DNA of 64,000 nt from Vibrio lentus. GTDB lineage: Bacteria; Pseudomonadota; Gammaproteobacteria; Enterobacterales; Vibrionaceae. Shown piece by piece: positions 51,514 to 60,234 of the stretch. Below the pieces are notes generated by a model, which had not been told where the DNA came from, did no database searches, and worked only from the letters and a program-made list of their open reading frames with translations. The number at the start of each line of letters is the position of its first letter. Within the stretch, counting starts at the first letter, position 1. Location of the stretch: NCBI RefSeq assembly GCF_002875945.1, contig NZ_MCZK01000157.1, forward strand, positions 1 to 64,000, in the 5' to 3' direction. The position numbers and the translations under genes were made by a program.

Positions 51514-53355
51514 TTAGTCCTCAAGTTTTGACTTATCACGCACTGCGCCTTTGTCGGCACTGGTTGCCATGCTCGCGTAAGCTTTCAGTGCGAATGACAC
51601 TTCACGCTGACGGTTTTCTGGTTTCCAGCCTAATGCATCTTGTTTTTCACGACGTGCTGTTAGTTCCGCTTCTGGTACATCAAGCGTGATTGAACGGCTA
51701 GGGATGTCGATAGTGATGATATCGCCCGTGTTAACTAGACCAATTACACCGCCACTTGCTGCTTCTGGAGAAGCGTGGCCGATAGACAGACCCGATGTAC
51801 CACCAGAGAAGCGACCATCAGTCAGTAGAGCACATGACTTGCCTAGGCCCATTGATTTCAAGTAAGTGGTTGGGTACAGCATTTCTTGCATACCTGGACC
51901 ACCTTTAGGGCCTTCGTAGCGAATAACCACGACTTCGCCTGCTTTTACTTTACCCGCTAAGATACCTTCTACTGCTGTATCTTGGCTTTCAAATACGATT
52001 GCTGGGCCTTGGAATTTAAGGTTTTCTTCATCAACACCCGCAGTCTTAACGATACAACCATCAACGGCGATGTTACCTGAAAGAACCGCTAGGCCGCCTT
52101 CTTGGCTGAATGCGTTTTCTTTAGTACGAATACAACCTTCTTTGCGATCGTCATCAAGGCGATCCCAACGGCAATCTTGTGAGAAAGCTTTAGTTGTACG
52201 GATGCCCGCAGGGCCAGCACGGAAGAACTTAAGCACGGCTTCGTCTTCTGTCTGCATGATATCGTACTGTGCAAGTTGCTCTTGCATGCTTAGACCAAGC
52301 ACAGTGCGAGTTTGGTTGTTCAGTAGACCTGCACGGTCAAGTTCACCAAGGATAGCCATCACACCACCAGCGCGGTGAACGTCTTCCATGTGGTACTTAG
52401 GTGTTGAAGGTGCCACTTTACATAGGTGTGGAACACGGCGAGACATCGCATCGATATCATCCATATCGAAATCAATGTCGCCTTCTTGAGCGGCCGCTAA
52501 AAGGTGAAGAACGGTGTTACTAGAACCACCCATTGCGATATCAAGCGCCATCGCATTATCAAAAGCAGCGCGGTTTGCGATATTGCGTGGCAGTGCTGAT
52601 TCGTCGTCTTGCTCGTAGTAACGCTTGGTTAGATCAACGATGCGCTTACCGGCATTGATGAACAGTTCTTCGCGGTCTGCGTGGGTTGCCAGCATAGAAC
52701 CGTTACCAGGCTGAGATAGGCCAAGTGCTTCTGTTAGGCAGTTCATTGAGTTGGCTGTGAACATACCTGAACATGAACCACAGGTTGGACATGCAGAGCG
52801 TTCTACTTGCTCACTTTGCTCATCTGAAATCGTTGGATCGGCACCTTGGATCATTGCATCAACAAGGTCGAGCTTGATGATCTGATCTGAAAGCTTGGTT
52901 TTACCTGCTTCCATTGGGCCGCCTGATACAAAGATCACTGGGATGTTTAGGCGCATTGCAGCCATCATCATTCCCGGAGTGATTTTGTCACAGTTAGAGA
53001 TACACACCATTGCATCCGCACAGTGTGCATTGACCATGTATTCTACTGAGTCTGCAATAAGCTCACGTGATGGCAGTGAGTACAGCATGCCGCCGTGGCC
53101 CATTGCGATACCATCATCGACTGCGATGGTGTTGAATTCCTTTGCGATACCACCCGCTTTCTCGATTTCACCCGCAACCAGCTGACCCATATCTTTAAGG
53201 TGAACGTGGCCTGGAACAAATTGAGTGAAAGAGTTTACAACCGCGATGATCGGCTTACCGAAGTCATCATCTTTAACGCCAGTTGCACGCCATAAAGCGC
53301 GCGCACCAGCCATGTTGCGTCCGTGGGTAGTAGTTGCTGAACGATAGATTGGCAT
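51514..53355 (-). CDS. ilvD: Dihydroxy-acid dehydratase
   Basis: A 613-residue Fe-S dehydratase that makes the 2-oxo acids of valine and isoleucine synthesis. Cluster-binding cysteines lie in SNCDKITPGM (about Cys122) and CPTCGSCSGMFTANSM (about Cys195). The N-terminus MPIYRSATTTHGRNMAGARALWRATG is nearly invariant in the family. It lies 33 bp after ilvE and directly before ilvA. The enzyme is oxygen sensitive. Confidence 0.97.
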   Translation of the reverse strand: MPIYRSATTTHGRNMAGARALWRATGVKDDDFGKPIIAVVNSFTQFVPGHVHLKDMGQLVAGEIEKAGGIAKEFNTIAVDDGIAMGHGGMLYSLPSRELIADSVEYMVNAHCADAMVCISNCDKITPGMMMAAMRLNIPVIFVSGGPMEAGKTKLSDQIIKLDLVDAMIQGADPTISDEQSEQVERSACPTCGSCSGMFTANSMNCLTEALGLSQPGNGSMLATHADREELFINAGKRIVDLTKRYYEQDDESALPRNIANRAAFDNAMALDIAMGGSSNTVLHLLAAAQEGDIDFDMDDIDAMSRRVPHLCKVAPSTPKYHMEDVHRAGGVMAILGELDRAGLLNNQTRTVLGLSMQEQLAQYDIMQTEDEAVLKFFRAGPAGIRTTKAFSQDCRWDRLDDDRKEGCIRTKENAFSQEGGLAVLSGNIAVDGCIVKTAGVDEENLKFQGPAIVFESQDTAVEGILAGKVKAGEVVVIRYEGPKGGPGMQEMLYPTTYLKSMGLGKSCALLTDGRFSGGTSGLSIGHASPEAASGGVIGLVNTGDIITIDIPSRSITLDVPEAELTARREKQDALGWKPENRQREVSFALKAYASMATSADKGAVRDKSKLED

Positions 53356-53388
53356 TGCTTAAATCCTTATAAAATATTTGGCTGTTGC

Positions 53389-54354
53389 TTACTTAGTGGT
53401 TTGTGTTTGGCTTTCTGACGCGTGGTCTGCTGGGTAAACGTAATCTAACCAGCCCCACTTATCTTCAGTCGTCCCATTGAATAAACCAAAGTAAGCAGCT
53501 TGAACTTTTTCAGTGATAGGACCGCGTTTGCCTTCACCTACTGTAATTTTGTCTACGCTGCGAACCGGAACGATCTCTGCAGCTGTGCCTGTCATGAAGA
53601 CTTCGTCAGCAAGGTACAGTGCTTCACGAGCAATGTTCTCTTCACGGATTTCATAACCCATGTCTTTTGCTAACGTCATGATCGAGTCACGAGTGATGCC
53701 CGGCAGAATCGCGCTGGTTGCTGGTGGTGTAGAAAGAATGCCGTTACGAATAACAAAAATGTTCTCGCCCGCGCCCTCTGAAAGATAACCATCAACACTC
53801 AGAGCAATACCTTCATCGTAACCATGACGACGAGCTTCACCACCAACGAGTAGTGATGATAGGTAGTTACCACCAGCCTTTGCTGAGGTTGGGATAGTAT
53901 TTGGCGCTGCACGGTTCCAGCTTGAGATCATCGCATCTACGCCATTTTCTAGCGCTTCTTCACCTAGGTAAGAACATGGGAAAGCGGCGATGATCAGATC
54001 CATTTCTGTGTTTTCAGGAGGACAAACACCTAAACCAACGTTACCCACAAAGCCGAGAGGGCGGATGTACGCTGACTCTAGCTTATTTTGGCGTAGCGTT
54101 TCGCGAGTCGCTTCCATAATTTCTTCTTCAGTGAAAGGAATTGGGAAGCGGTAGATTTTCGCTGAATCTTTTAGGCGTCTAGCATGCTCTGGGTGACGGA
54201 AGATAACCGGACCCTTTGGCGTGTTGTAGCAACGAACGCCTTCAAATACAGAAGTACCGTAGTGCATTGCGTGAGTCAGGACGTGAACGTTCGCCTCTGC
54301 CCAAGGAACCATTTCACCGTTAAACCAAATATAGTCTGCCGTTTTAGCTGTCAT
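53389..54354 (-). CDS. ilvE: Branched-chain amino acid aminotransferase
   Basis: A 321-residue fold-type IV PLP aminotransferase carrying out the last step to isoleucine, valine and leucine. The PLP lysine is Lys159 in TSAKAGGNYLSSLLV. The family signature EGAGENIFVIRNG follows, and the substrate loop FEGVRCYNT is near residue 40. It is a little longer at the C-terminus than E. coli IlvE (309). It starts 12 bases after the ilvM stop. Confidence 0.97.
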   Translation of the reverse strand: MTAKTADYIWFNGEMVPWAEANVHVLTHAMHYGTSVFEGVRCYNTPKGPVIFRHPEHARRLKDSAKIYRFPIPFTEEEIMEATRETLRQNKLESAYIRPLGFVGNVGLGVCPPENTEMDLIIAAFPCSYLGEEALENGVDAMISSWNRAAPNTIPTSAKAGGNYLSSLLVGGEARRHGYDEGIALSVDGYLSEGAGENIFVIRNGILSTPPATSAILPGITRDSIMTLAKDMGYEIREENIAREALYLADEVFMTGTAAEIVPVRSVDKITVGEGKRGPITEKVQAAYFGLFNGTTEDKWGWLDYVYPADHASESQTQTTK

Positions 54355-54366
54355 GTTTGCGGTTCC

Positions 54367-54651
54367 TTATGCACTTATTTTTTGTTGTAAGTTATTGTTT
54401 GGCAATTCATTACGACTGATAGAGATAACGTCAACGGTACGTACATCCCACAGCTTCTCGATCTGATTAACTAAGAAAGAAATCGGGCGGTCACTGTCGA
54501 CAATGATCTCAACGCTCGCGACTTTGCTTTCGTGGTTTTGGGTGCCTGCCACTTGCTTAACGATGAAGCCACGGTGACGAATAACACGAAGAACACGTTC
54601 TAACAGTACTGGTTTATCATCGGCTTTGATGTCTAATAAGTATCTTTTCAT
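54367..54651 (-). CDS. ilvM: Acetolactate synthase II small subunit
   Basis: A 94-residue ACT-domain regulatory subunit paired with IlvG. I place the start at ATG 54651 (MKRYLLDIKADDKPVLLERV), one base after the ilvG stop. A reading from 54687 would add 12 residues inside ilvG. The ACT fold shows the pattern RVIRHRGFIVKQV and VEIIVDSDRPISFLVNQIEKL. The tight junction suggests coupled translation. Confidence 0.93.
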   Translation of the reverse strand: MKRYLLDIKADDKPVLLERVLRVIRHRGFIVKQVAGTQNHESKVASVEIIVDSDRPISFLVNQIEKLWDVRTVDVISISRNELPNNNLQQKISA

Positions 54652-54652
54652 G

Positions 54653-56299
54653 TTATGTGTTCTCCAACATTTCGCTGTTTGAAGCACCTGGCGGTACTAG
54701 TGGCCATACGTTTTCTTCTTCATCGATAAGGACATGAAGTAGGTAAGCGGTTTTGCTCTCAAGCATCTCTTTCAATGCTGGCTCTACTTCTTCTTTACGC
54801 GTGATGGTTTTGCCCGGGATATCGAACGCTTTCGCTAGCATGACGAAATCTGGGTTGTCATCCAAGATAGTTTCACTGTGTCGGCCATCAAAGAACAGAG
54901 ATTGCCATTGACGAACCATGCCTAAACGAGAGTTGTTAAGCAGCACCATCTTTACTGGGATTTGGCGACGCTTCAGCGTACCAAGCTCTTGTACGTTCAT
55001 CATGAATGAGCCGTCACCAGAAATAAGAATGGATTGGTCATCAGGACGACCAACTGATGCACCCATCGCTGCAGGTAGGCCAAAGCCCATAGTGCCTAAG
55101 CCCGCTGAAGTGATGAAGTTTTGTGGATCGCGTGGCTGAATATGTTGAGCTGCCCACATCTGGTGTTGGCCAACATCAGTCGAAACCATAGAACTCGCAG
55201 GCATCATGTCTGACAGTTGTTTCAACAGTAGAGGTGCGAAGATAAGGTCGCCTGGGTGGTCGTAGCGCCACTTAAATGAGCTACGCAGCCCTTCAGAATG
55301 GTGAACCCAAGATGAGATGTCTTGGCTGAGTTCCAGTTGAGGCATGATCTTGTTGATGTCACCACGAATAGGCGCATTGGCTAGACGCAGTTTACTGAAC
55401 TCTGCCGCATCGATATCGATATGGATAACCTTAGCGTGCGGTGCAAAGGTATCGAGCTTACCGGTAACTCGGTCATCAAATCGAGCGCCAACAACAATCA
55501 ACAGGTCACTTTCTTGAACCACTAGGTTAGCCGCTTTGGTGCCGTGCATACCCAGCATGCCCAAGTAGTGTGGGTCGTCACGTTCAATGGTGCCTAAGCC
55601 TTTTAGTGTGCTTACTGCAGGCATTGGGTTTAGACGTAAAAACTCACGAACTGCATCGGTTGCTTTCGCCAGTTGAACGCCACCACCTACGTATAAAACA
55701 GGACGAGTCGCTTGAGACAAGAAGTACTGAGCTTGTTCAATCGCATCCGTTGTCACAACAGGAATTGCTGGTGGTGTAAATTCAGGAAGAATTTTTACAG
55801 GGGATTCTGCTAGCTGAACATCTTTAGCGATATCGACAATAACCGGACCGGGACGCCCTGCTTTTGCAACGATAAATGCTTCAGCCAGTGTTGGAGCAAG
55901 ATCTTCAATATCGGTAACGAGGTAGCTGTGTTTAGTACACGACAGAGACATACCAATCACATCCATTTCTTGGAATGCATCGGTACCAATGTGGGAGCTA
56001 GCAACCTGGCCTGTGATGGCGACGAGTGGGATGGAGTCCATAAACGCATCAGCAAGACCTGTCACTAGGTTAGTTGCGCCAGGGCCTGAGGTTGCCATAC
56101 AAACAGCCACGTCTTGTGTTGCACGTGCCATACCGATAGCGGCCATTGCAGCACCTTGCTCATGGCGACACAGGATATGTTCAACCCCGCCGTCATAAAG
56201 TGCATCGTAGATTGGCATGATGGCACCACCTGGGTAACCAAATACGGTTTCAATACCCTGCTGTTTTAATGCGGATACAACTAGTTCTGCGCCTTTCAT
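54653..56299 (-). CDS. ilvG: Acetolactate synthase II large subunit
   Basis: A 548-residue ThDP enzyme that makes acetolactate and acetohydroxybutyrate. The catalytic glutamate is in CRHEQGAAMAAIGMA, and the ThDP-Mg2+ motif is GDGSFMMNVQELGTLKRRQIPVKMVLLNN. The gene is intact, unlike the frameshifted ilvG of E. coli K-12. GGGGA lies nine bases before the ATG. It is preceded by an attenuator and the ilvL leader peptide, so transcription depends on branched-chain aminoacyl-tRNA supply. Confidence 0.97.
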   Translation of the reverse strand: MKGAELVVSALKQQGIETVFGYPGGAIMPIYDALYDGGVEHILCRHEQGAAMAAIGMARATQDVAVCMATSGPGATNLVTGLADAFMDSIPLVAITGQVASSHIGTDAFQEMDVIGMSLSCTKHSYLVTDIEDLAPTLAEAFIVAKAGRPGPVIVDIAKDVQLAESPVKILPEFTPPAIPVVTTDAIEQAQYFLSQATRPVLYVGGGVQLAKATDAVREFLRLNPMPAVSTLKGLGTIERDDPHYLGMLGMHGTKAANLVVQESDLLIVVGARFDDRVTGKLDTFAPHAKVIHIDIDAAEFSKLRLANAPIRGDINKIMPQLELSQDISSWVHHSEGLRSSFKWRYDHPGDLIFAPLLLKQLSDMMPASSMVSTDVGQHQMWAAQHIQPRDPQNFITSAGLGTMGFGLPAAMGASVGRPDDQSILISGDGSFMMNVQELGTLKRRQIPVKMVLLNNSRLGMVRQWQSLFFDGRHSETILDDNPDFVMLAKAFDIPGKTITRKEEVEPALKEMLESKTAYLLHVLIDEEENVWPLVPPGASNSEMLENT

Positions 56300-56430
56300 C
56301 GGAATTTCCCCGTATTACCTATATTTTGGTAACTGTTTCCATTGTCTATGCACATCTTGTGCTCCCATTCTTCCTGTAAATCGGCAAAGCCGAAAATGTT
56401 TCAAATATAAAAATCGAATCGTCAAATTAG

Positions 56431-56460
56431 AAAAAACCCCCGGACTTTTCAGTGCGGGGG
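56431..56460 (-). terminator. Attenuator of the ilvGMEDA operon
   Basis: On the minus strand, CCCCCGCACT and AGTCCGGGGG pair around GAAA (one mismatch), followed by six T residues. Upstream, GCGGGGG (56502-56496), near the end of the leader peptide gene, can pair instead with CCCCCGC of this stem to form an antiterminator. GTAGTC (56522-56517) and GACTAC (56508-56503) make the protector hairpin. This is a complete attenuation layout. Confidence 0.88.
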
Positions 56461-56477
56461 TTTTTTCTAATTCGTGG

Positions 56478-56567
56478 TTACTTTTTTCCCACTCGCCCCC
56501 GCGTAGTCTTAATAATGACTACGATAATCAGGTTAATCAGTGCGTAAATGCGAGCGTTAAATATCAT
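56478..56567 (-). CDS. ilvL: ilv operon leader peptide
   Basis: A 29-residue ORF starting MIFNARIYALINLIIVVII. It contains a run rich in isoleucine, leucine and valine: ten of the residues at positions 10-19 and nearby are I, L or V, with I-I-V-V-I-I contiguous. The I/V run is encoded directly over the protector hairpin (56503-56522). Ribosome stalling there for lack of charged Ile, Val or Leu tRNA would free the antiterminator. It corresponds in position to E. coli ilvL, upstream of ilvG and divergent from comM (yifB). Confidence 0.88.
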   Translation of the reverse strand: MIFNARIYALINLIIVVIIKTTRGRVGKK

Positions 56568-56770
56568 AAAATTCGAGTTTTCTCGTTTATTGTCTTAAGT
56601 AATTGTCTACATCTCTAGTGTTATCACACAAATCTGCCGCATGACAAGGAAAATGTCATTCTTTTTTCACATTAAAACACCATTCCACCACGCTATATAA
56701 CAACCTTATCGCTTTGGTGAGCAATGAATATCCAGAGTGAATACTTTTAAATCAAAGACAAAGGAAAGTT

Positions 56771-58294
56771 ATGGGACTCGCGATAATTCATAGCCGAGCT
56801 AGTGTGGGTGTAGAGGCGCCAGAAGTGACCGTTGAGGTGCATATAAGCAACGGAATGCCCGGTTTTACGCTGGTGGGTTTACCTGAGACGACGGTTAAAG
56901 AATCGAAAGACCGAGTGAGGAGTGCCATCATCAATTCTCGCTTTGAATTCCCATCGAAAAGAATCACTGTCAATCTTGCTCCTGCGGATTTACCCAAAGA
57001 AGGAGGGCGTTTTGACTTACCAATTGCTCTGGGTATTTTGGTGGCGTCCGATCAACTACCCACATCAAAAATAGCCCAACATGAGTTTATTGGTGAGTTA
57101 GCACTGTCGGGAGAGCTGCGTTCAGTCAAGGGAGTGCTACCAGCTACATTAGCGGCGGATAGTGTTGAGCGATGCTTGGTGGTACCACATCACAATGGCG
57201 ATCAGGCAGCCTTAGTTGGTAAGGGCGCGCATAAATCCGCGCAAACGTTGTTGGAGGTTTGTGCCGATATGTGTGGTCAGGCTCAGCTTGGGTTGTATCG
57301 TACAGAGCAACATCAGGTCGATGCAGTCGAACATCGAGATTTGCAAGATATCATTGGTCAACAGCAAGGTAAGCGTGCATTAGAAATCGCAGCGGCAGGC
57401 AATCACAACTTACTGTTCCTTGGTCCACCGGGAACAGGCAAGACTATGCTCGCTTCTCGATTGCGTGACTTACTGCCTGAAATGAGTGATGACGAGGCAA
57501 TGGAAACCGCTTCGGTGGCCTCGTTAACGCAGCAAGAGATCAATCAATACAACTGGAAGCAAAGGCCTTTTCGGTCGCCTCATCATTCCAGTTCGATGGC
57601 GGCATTGGTGGGTGGTGGCTCCGTACCTCGCCCCGGAGAGATCTCTTTGGCGCATAACGGATTATTGTTTCTTGATGAGATGCCGGAGTTTGAACGCAAG
57701 GTGCTCGATTCATTACGAGAGCCACTGGAATCAGGTGAGATCATTATTTCACGCGTGGCAGGCAAGACTCGTTTCCCTGCGCGTTTTCAACTGGTGGGTG
57801 CGTTGAACCCTAGCCCAACAGGTTATTATGAAGGTAATCGAGCGCGAGCGAATCCACAGATCATATTGCGCTATCTCAATCGATTATCGGGGCCGTTACT
57901 GGATAGGTTCGATATGTCATTAGAGATCCCATTACTGCCCAAAGGGATGTTGGCTGAAGGTGGCGACCGTGGAGAAACAACTCAAGTGGTCAAACAAAGG
58001 GTCAAGCAAGCGCGCCAGTTGATGCTGTCTAGGAACCATAAATCGAATGCGTTGTTAGGCAGCCGAGAAATCGAAAAGTATTGTCCGTTGCGACGCGAGG
58101 ATGCGGAGTTTTTAGAAACGGCGCTGCATCGATTGGGTTTATCTATTCGTGCGTACCATCGAATCATCAAGGTAGCGCGTACTATTGCAGACCTAGAAGG
58201 AAACGAGCAGATTGAAAAGAAGCATCTATCGGAGGCGCTTGGCTATCGAGCTATGGATCGACTATTGAAACAACTCTCTGCTCAAGCTGTATAG
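56771..58294 (+). CDS. comM: ComM/YifB family AAA+ Mg-chelatase-like helicase
   Basis: A 507-residue AAA+ protein. The N-terminal ChlI-like domain (about residues 20-145) starts VEVHISNGMPGFTLVGLPETTVKESKDRVRSAI. The AAA+ core has Walker A FLGPPGTGKTMLASRL (about 214-229) and Walker B LLFLDEMPEF. The C-terminal lid has ALGYRAMDRLL. In Vibrio cholerae, ComM is a hexameric helicase that drives branch migration during natural transformation. AAAGGAAAG precedes the ATG. It is divergent from ilvL, as in E. coli. The stop lies at the end of an octamer repeat. Confidence 0.93.
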   Translation: MGLAIIHSRASVGVEAPEVTVEVHISNGMPGFTLVGLPETTVKESKDRVRSAIINSRFEFPSKRITVNLAPADLPKEGGRFDLPIALGILVASDQLPTSKIAQHEFIGELALSGELRSVKGVLPATLAADSVERCLVVPHHNGDQAALVGKGAHKSAQTLLEVCADMCGQAQLGLYRTEQHQVDAVEHRDLQDIIGQQQGKRALEIAAAGNHNLLFLGPPGTGKTMLASRLRDLLPEMSDDEAMETASVASLTQQEINQYNWKQRPFRSPHHSSSMAALVGGGSVPRPGEISLAHNGLLFLDEMPEFERKVLDSLREPLESGEIIISRVAGKTRFPARFQLVGALNPSPTGYYEGNRARANPQIILRYLNRLSGPLLDRFDMSLEIPLLPKGMLAEGGDRGETTQVVKQRVKQARQLMLSRNHKSNALLGSREIEKYCPLRREDAEFLETALHRLGLSIRAYHRIIKVARTIADLEGNEQIEKKHLSEALGYRAMDRLLKQLSAQAV

Positions 58295-58314
58295 CTGTAT
58301 AGCTGCATAGCTGG
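58285..58314. repeat. Octamer tandem repeat (AGCTGTAT)n at the end of comM
   Basis: Two exact AGCTGTAT copies, one AGCTGCAT and a partial AGCTGG make 30 bp in direct tandem across the comM stop codon (58292-58294). The repeat shares the AGCT core with the heptamer repeat near punC. Confidence 0.85.
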
Positions 58315-58320
58315 AAGCAA

Positions 58321-58347
58321 GAAAGCCTGCTTTTTACACAGGCTTTC
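58321..58347. terminator. Hairpin between comM and the DUF2860 gene
   Basis: GAAAGCCTG and CAGGCTTTC pair around a nine-base loop. The flanking T tract is poor on both strands, so termination strength is uncertain. Confidence 0.55.
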
Positions 58348-58389
58348 GTTGTTATGAACTCATGGTGATTAGTGAGCAGTGATGCCTAA

Positions 58390-59343
58390 CTAAAACTTGT
58401 AGTTCAAGCCAACGGAAACGATGTATTGTGATTCATCGTAGAAGGTAATGTTTGACTCGCTGGTACCGTAACCCGCAAGGGAAACGAACGACCAGTTTTC
58501 CCAATCCATGAATTGATCATATTCATACGCGGCAAACAAGTTGATGTTGTCGTCGCTGCGCTTCTTTTGAAAAGTCATGCTGCTTGCATCGTAAGAGCGT
58601 TGGTTATAACCCGCTGTTAGTGCGTACTGGTGACGACCCATACCACCGAATAAGCTGACTTCACCACCGAACTGTTCGAATGATGCTGCATCACCTTCTG
58701 CATCCGTTGATTGATAAATCAAAGACGGAACCAGCATCATGGTGCGGCTAATAGGCTGACGGTACTGACCTTTCAGGTAGAAGGTATCCGCATCGCGCTT
58801 TAGTGCGTCTTCAACCAGATCATCTTCTACATCTCTGGTCGCGAAAGCCATATCGACAGAGAACGCCGAGCCAGCAATGCTATCTAGCTTTAGACGGAAC
58901 GCATTACCTGTTTCGTCAGTTTTGCTTCGAGCAATACCTTCTGCGTAAGGGTTTGCCCAAGTTTCACCAGACATAATCGTTGGTAGAAGTGAAGCATCGA
59001 TCACCATGCCTGACTCAAGTTGGTATTTGTAACCTACTTCAAGTACCACGGTACCCGTTGCCACATCATCACGGGCAGTACCTGTGTAAACTTGATGGTT
59101 TAGCTTTTCACCAAAGGTGTAAGCAACGCTACCTAAAGGAGCAACCAGAAACGAGCTTTCCGAAGAAGCCTTCTGTTGGTTAGATGAAATAGTGCTGTCA
59201 GCATCGGTATTAAAATTTGAGGTTGAGGAAGTAAAACCGGTGTTGATAGAGATTTCACCACTGAAGCCTGCTTCATCAGCAAGCTTGGCAAAAGCAGGTG
59301 CTGCGGCAACGCTCAGTGCTAATAACGTATATTTAATTTTCAT
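58390..59343 (-). CDS. DUF2860 outer-membrane beta-barrel protein
   Basis: A 317-residue protein with a Sec signal peptide (about residues 1-19, ending APAFA). The sequence shows alternating polar and hydrophobic beta strands and ends in YIVSVGLNYKF, whose C-terminal Phe is the usual BAM recognition signal. FSGEISINTGF at the start and FGEKLNHQVYTG fit the DUF2860 family found in Vibrio. It is probably an outer-membrane barrel. Its substrate or role is unknown. It is a single gene. Confidence 0.82.
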   Translation of the reverse strand: MKIKYTLLALSVAAAPAFAKLADEAGFSGEISINTGFTSSTSNFNTDADSTISSNQQKASSESSFLVAPLGSVAYTFGEKLNHQVYTGTARDDVATGTVVLEVGYKYQLESGMVIDASLLPTIMSGETWANPYAEGIARSKTDETGNAFRLKLDSIAGSAFSVDMAFATRDVEDDLVEDALKRDADTFYLKGQYRQPISRTMMLVPSLIYQSTDAEGDAASFEQFGGEVSLFGGMGRHQYALTAGYNQRSYDASSMTFQKKRSDDNINLFAAYEYDQFMDWENWSFVSLAGYGTSESNITFYDESQYIVSVGLNYKF

Positions 59344-59532
59344 TCAGAGGCTCCTTGCCCCAGTGAGTGGTAGCAACAAATGCTTGTTAATAAAAGGTTA
59401 TAGAAAACAACATAATCTAAAGGTTCACTTTATCGCGCACCTTATAAAGGTTTATTAGATAAATGGGAAGTAGAACCGTATCGCGGGCTAAAAATTATGT
59501 GTTTGCTAAAGATTATTAAAAAGCGTCAGGCA
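59344..59532. other. DUF2860 gene upstream region
   Basis: This gap holds the promoter region of the DUF2860 gene. Nothing else was recognised. Confidence 0.4.
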
Positions 59533-59555
59533 CAAAAAAGGAAGCCGAAGCTCCC
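59533..59555 (-). terminator. Terminator of dsbA
   Basis: On the minus strand GGGAGC and GCTTCC pair around the stable TTCG tetraloop, followed by six T residues. Confidence 0.9.
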
Positions 59556-59579
59556 TTAATATGGTTTTTTGATTGTTTT

Positions 59580-60179
59580 TTACTTCTTCAGTAGGAAGTT
59601 AACCAATGCAAAATATTCGTCTAGGCTGTTGATGCCTTGTGCTTCTACCAAGTAACGGTTATTCACCACGACTGCTGGTACGCCAGAAAGGCCGCTGTCT
59701 TTGAATGCTTTGTCAAAACGACGAACCATCGAATCTACTGCAAAGCCATTGTAAGCCGCATCAAACTTCTTCGCGTCGATGCCTTCGTCCAAGAAGATTT
59801 GGCGTAGTTCTGCTTCATCACGTGGTGGCTTGTTCATGTTGTGAATGCGGTTAAACATCACTGGCACCATTTTGTCTTCCACTTTCAGCGCAATCATTGT
59901 CGCGTAAGCTTTGCTCATTGGCAGACCCATGTTACCACCCATGAATGAAACATGGTTCTTCTGTAGCTTAGCGTCAGCTGGTAGCTGTTGTTTTAGCTGC
60001 TGGATGATAGGCTCAAAGCTATTACAGTGTGGGCAGTAGAAAGAGAAAAACTCTGTCACCATTGGTTTCTTTGATGCTTCTAGATCGAGAACTTTGTAGT
60101 GTTCACCTTCGTTAAATTTCGCAGCGTGAGCTGAAAGGCTCAACATGATCAATGAGAAAAATGCGAATAGCTTTTTCAT
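59580..60179 (-). CDS. dsbA: Thiol:disulfide interchange protein DsbA
   Basis: A 199-residue periplasmic oxidoreductase (TcpG in Vibrio cholerae) that puts disulfides into secreted proteins and is reoxidised by DsbB. The signal peptide ends near SAHA (residues 1-19). The active site is CPHC at 49-52 in a thioredoxin fold with an inserted helical domain, and the cis-proline is Pro168 in SGVPAVV. It lies 55 bp after srkA in the same direction, as in E. coli, and has a TTCG-loop terminator. Confidence 0.97.
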   Translation of the reverse strand: MKKLFAFFSLIMLSLSAHAAKFNEGEHYKVLDLEASKKPMVTEFFSFYCPHCNSFEPIIQQLKQQLPADAKLQKNHVSFMGGNMGLPMSKAYATMIALKVEDKMVPVMFNRIHNMNKPPRDEAELRQIFLDEGIDAKKFDAAYNGFAVDSMVRRFDKAFKDSGLSGVPAVVVNNRYLVEAQGINSLDEYFALVNFLLKK

Positions 60180-60234
60180 TTATCCAATCTCCATTATGTT
60201 TGAATTTTTATCTAGTTGTATGTTGCGATTGCGT

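Noticed and set aside
56590..56680. Specific -35/-10 pair for ilvL
   Set aside because: Several partial matches (TTGTCA, TTGTGT) exist but none has a good -10 at proper spacing.
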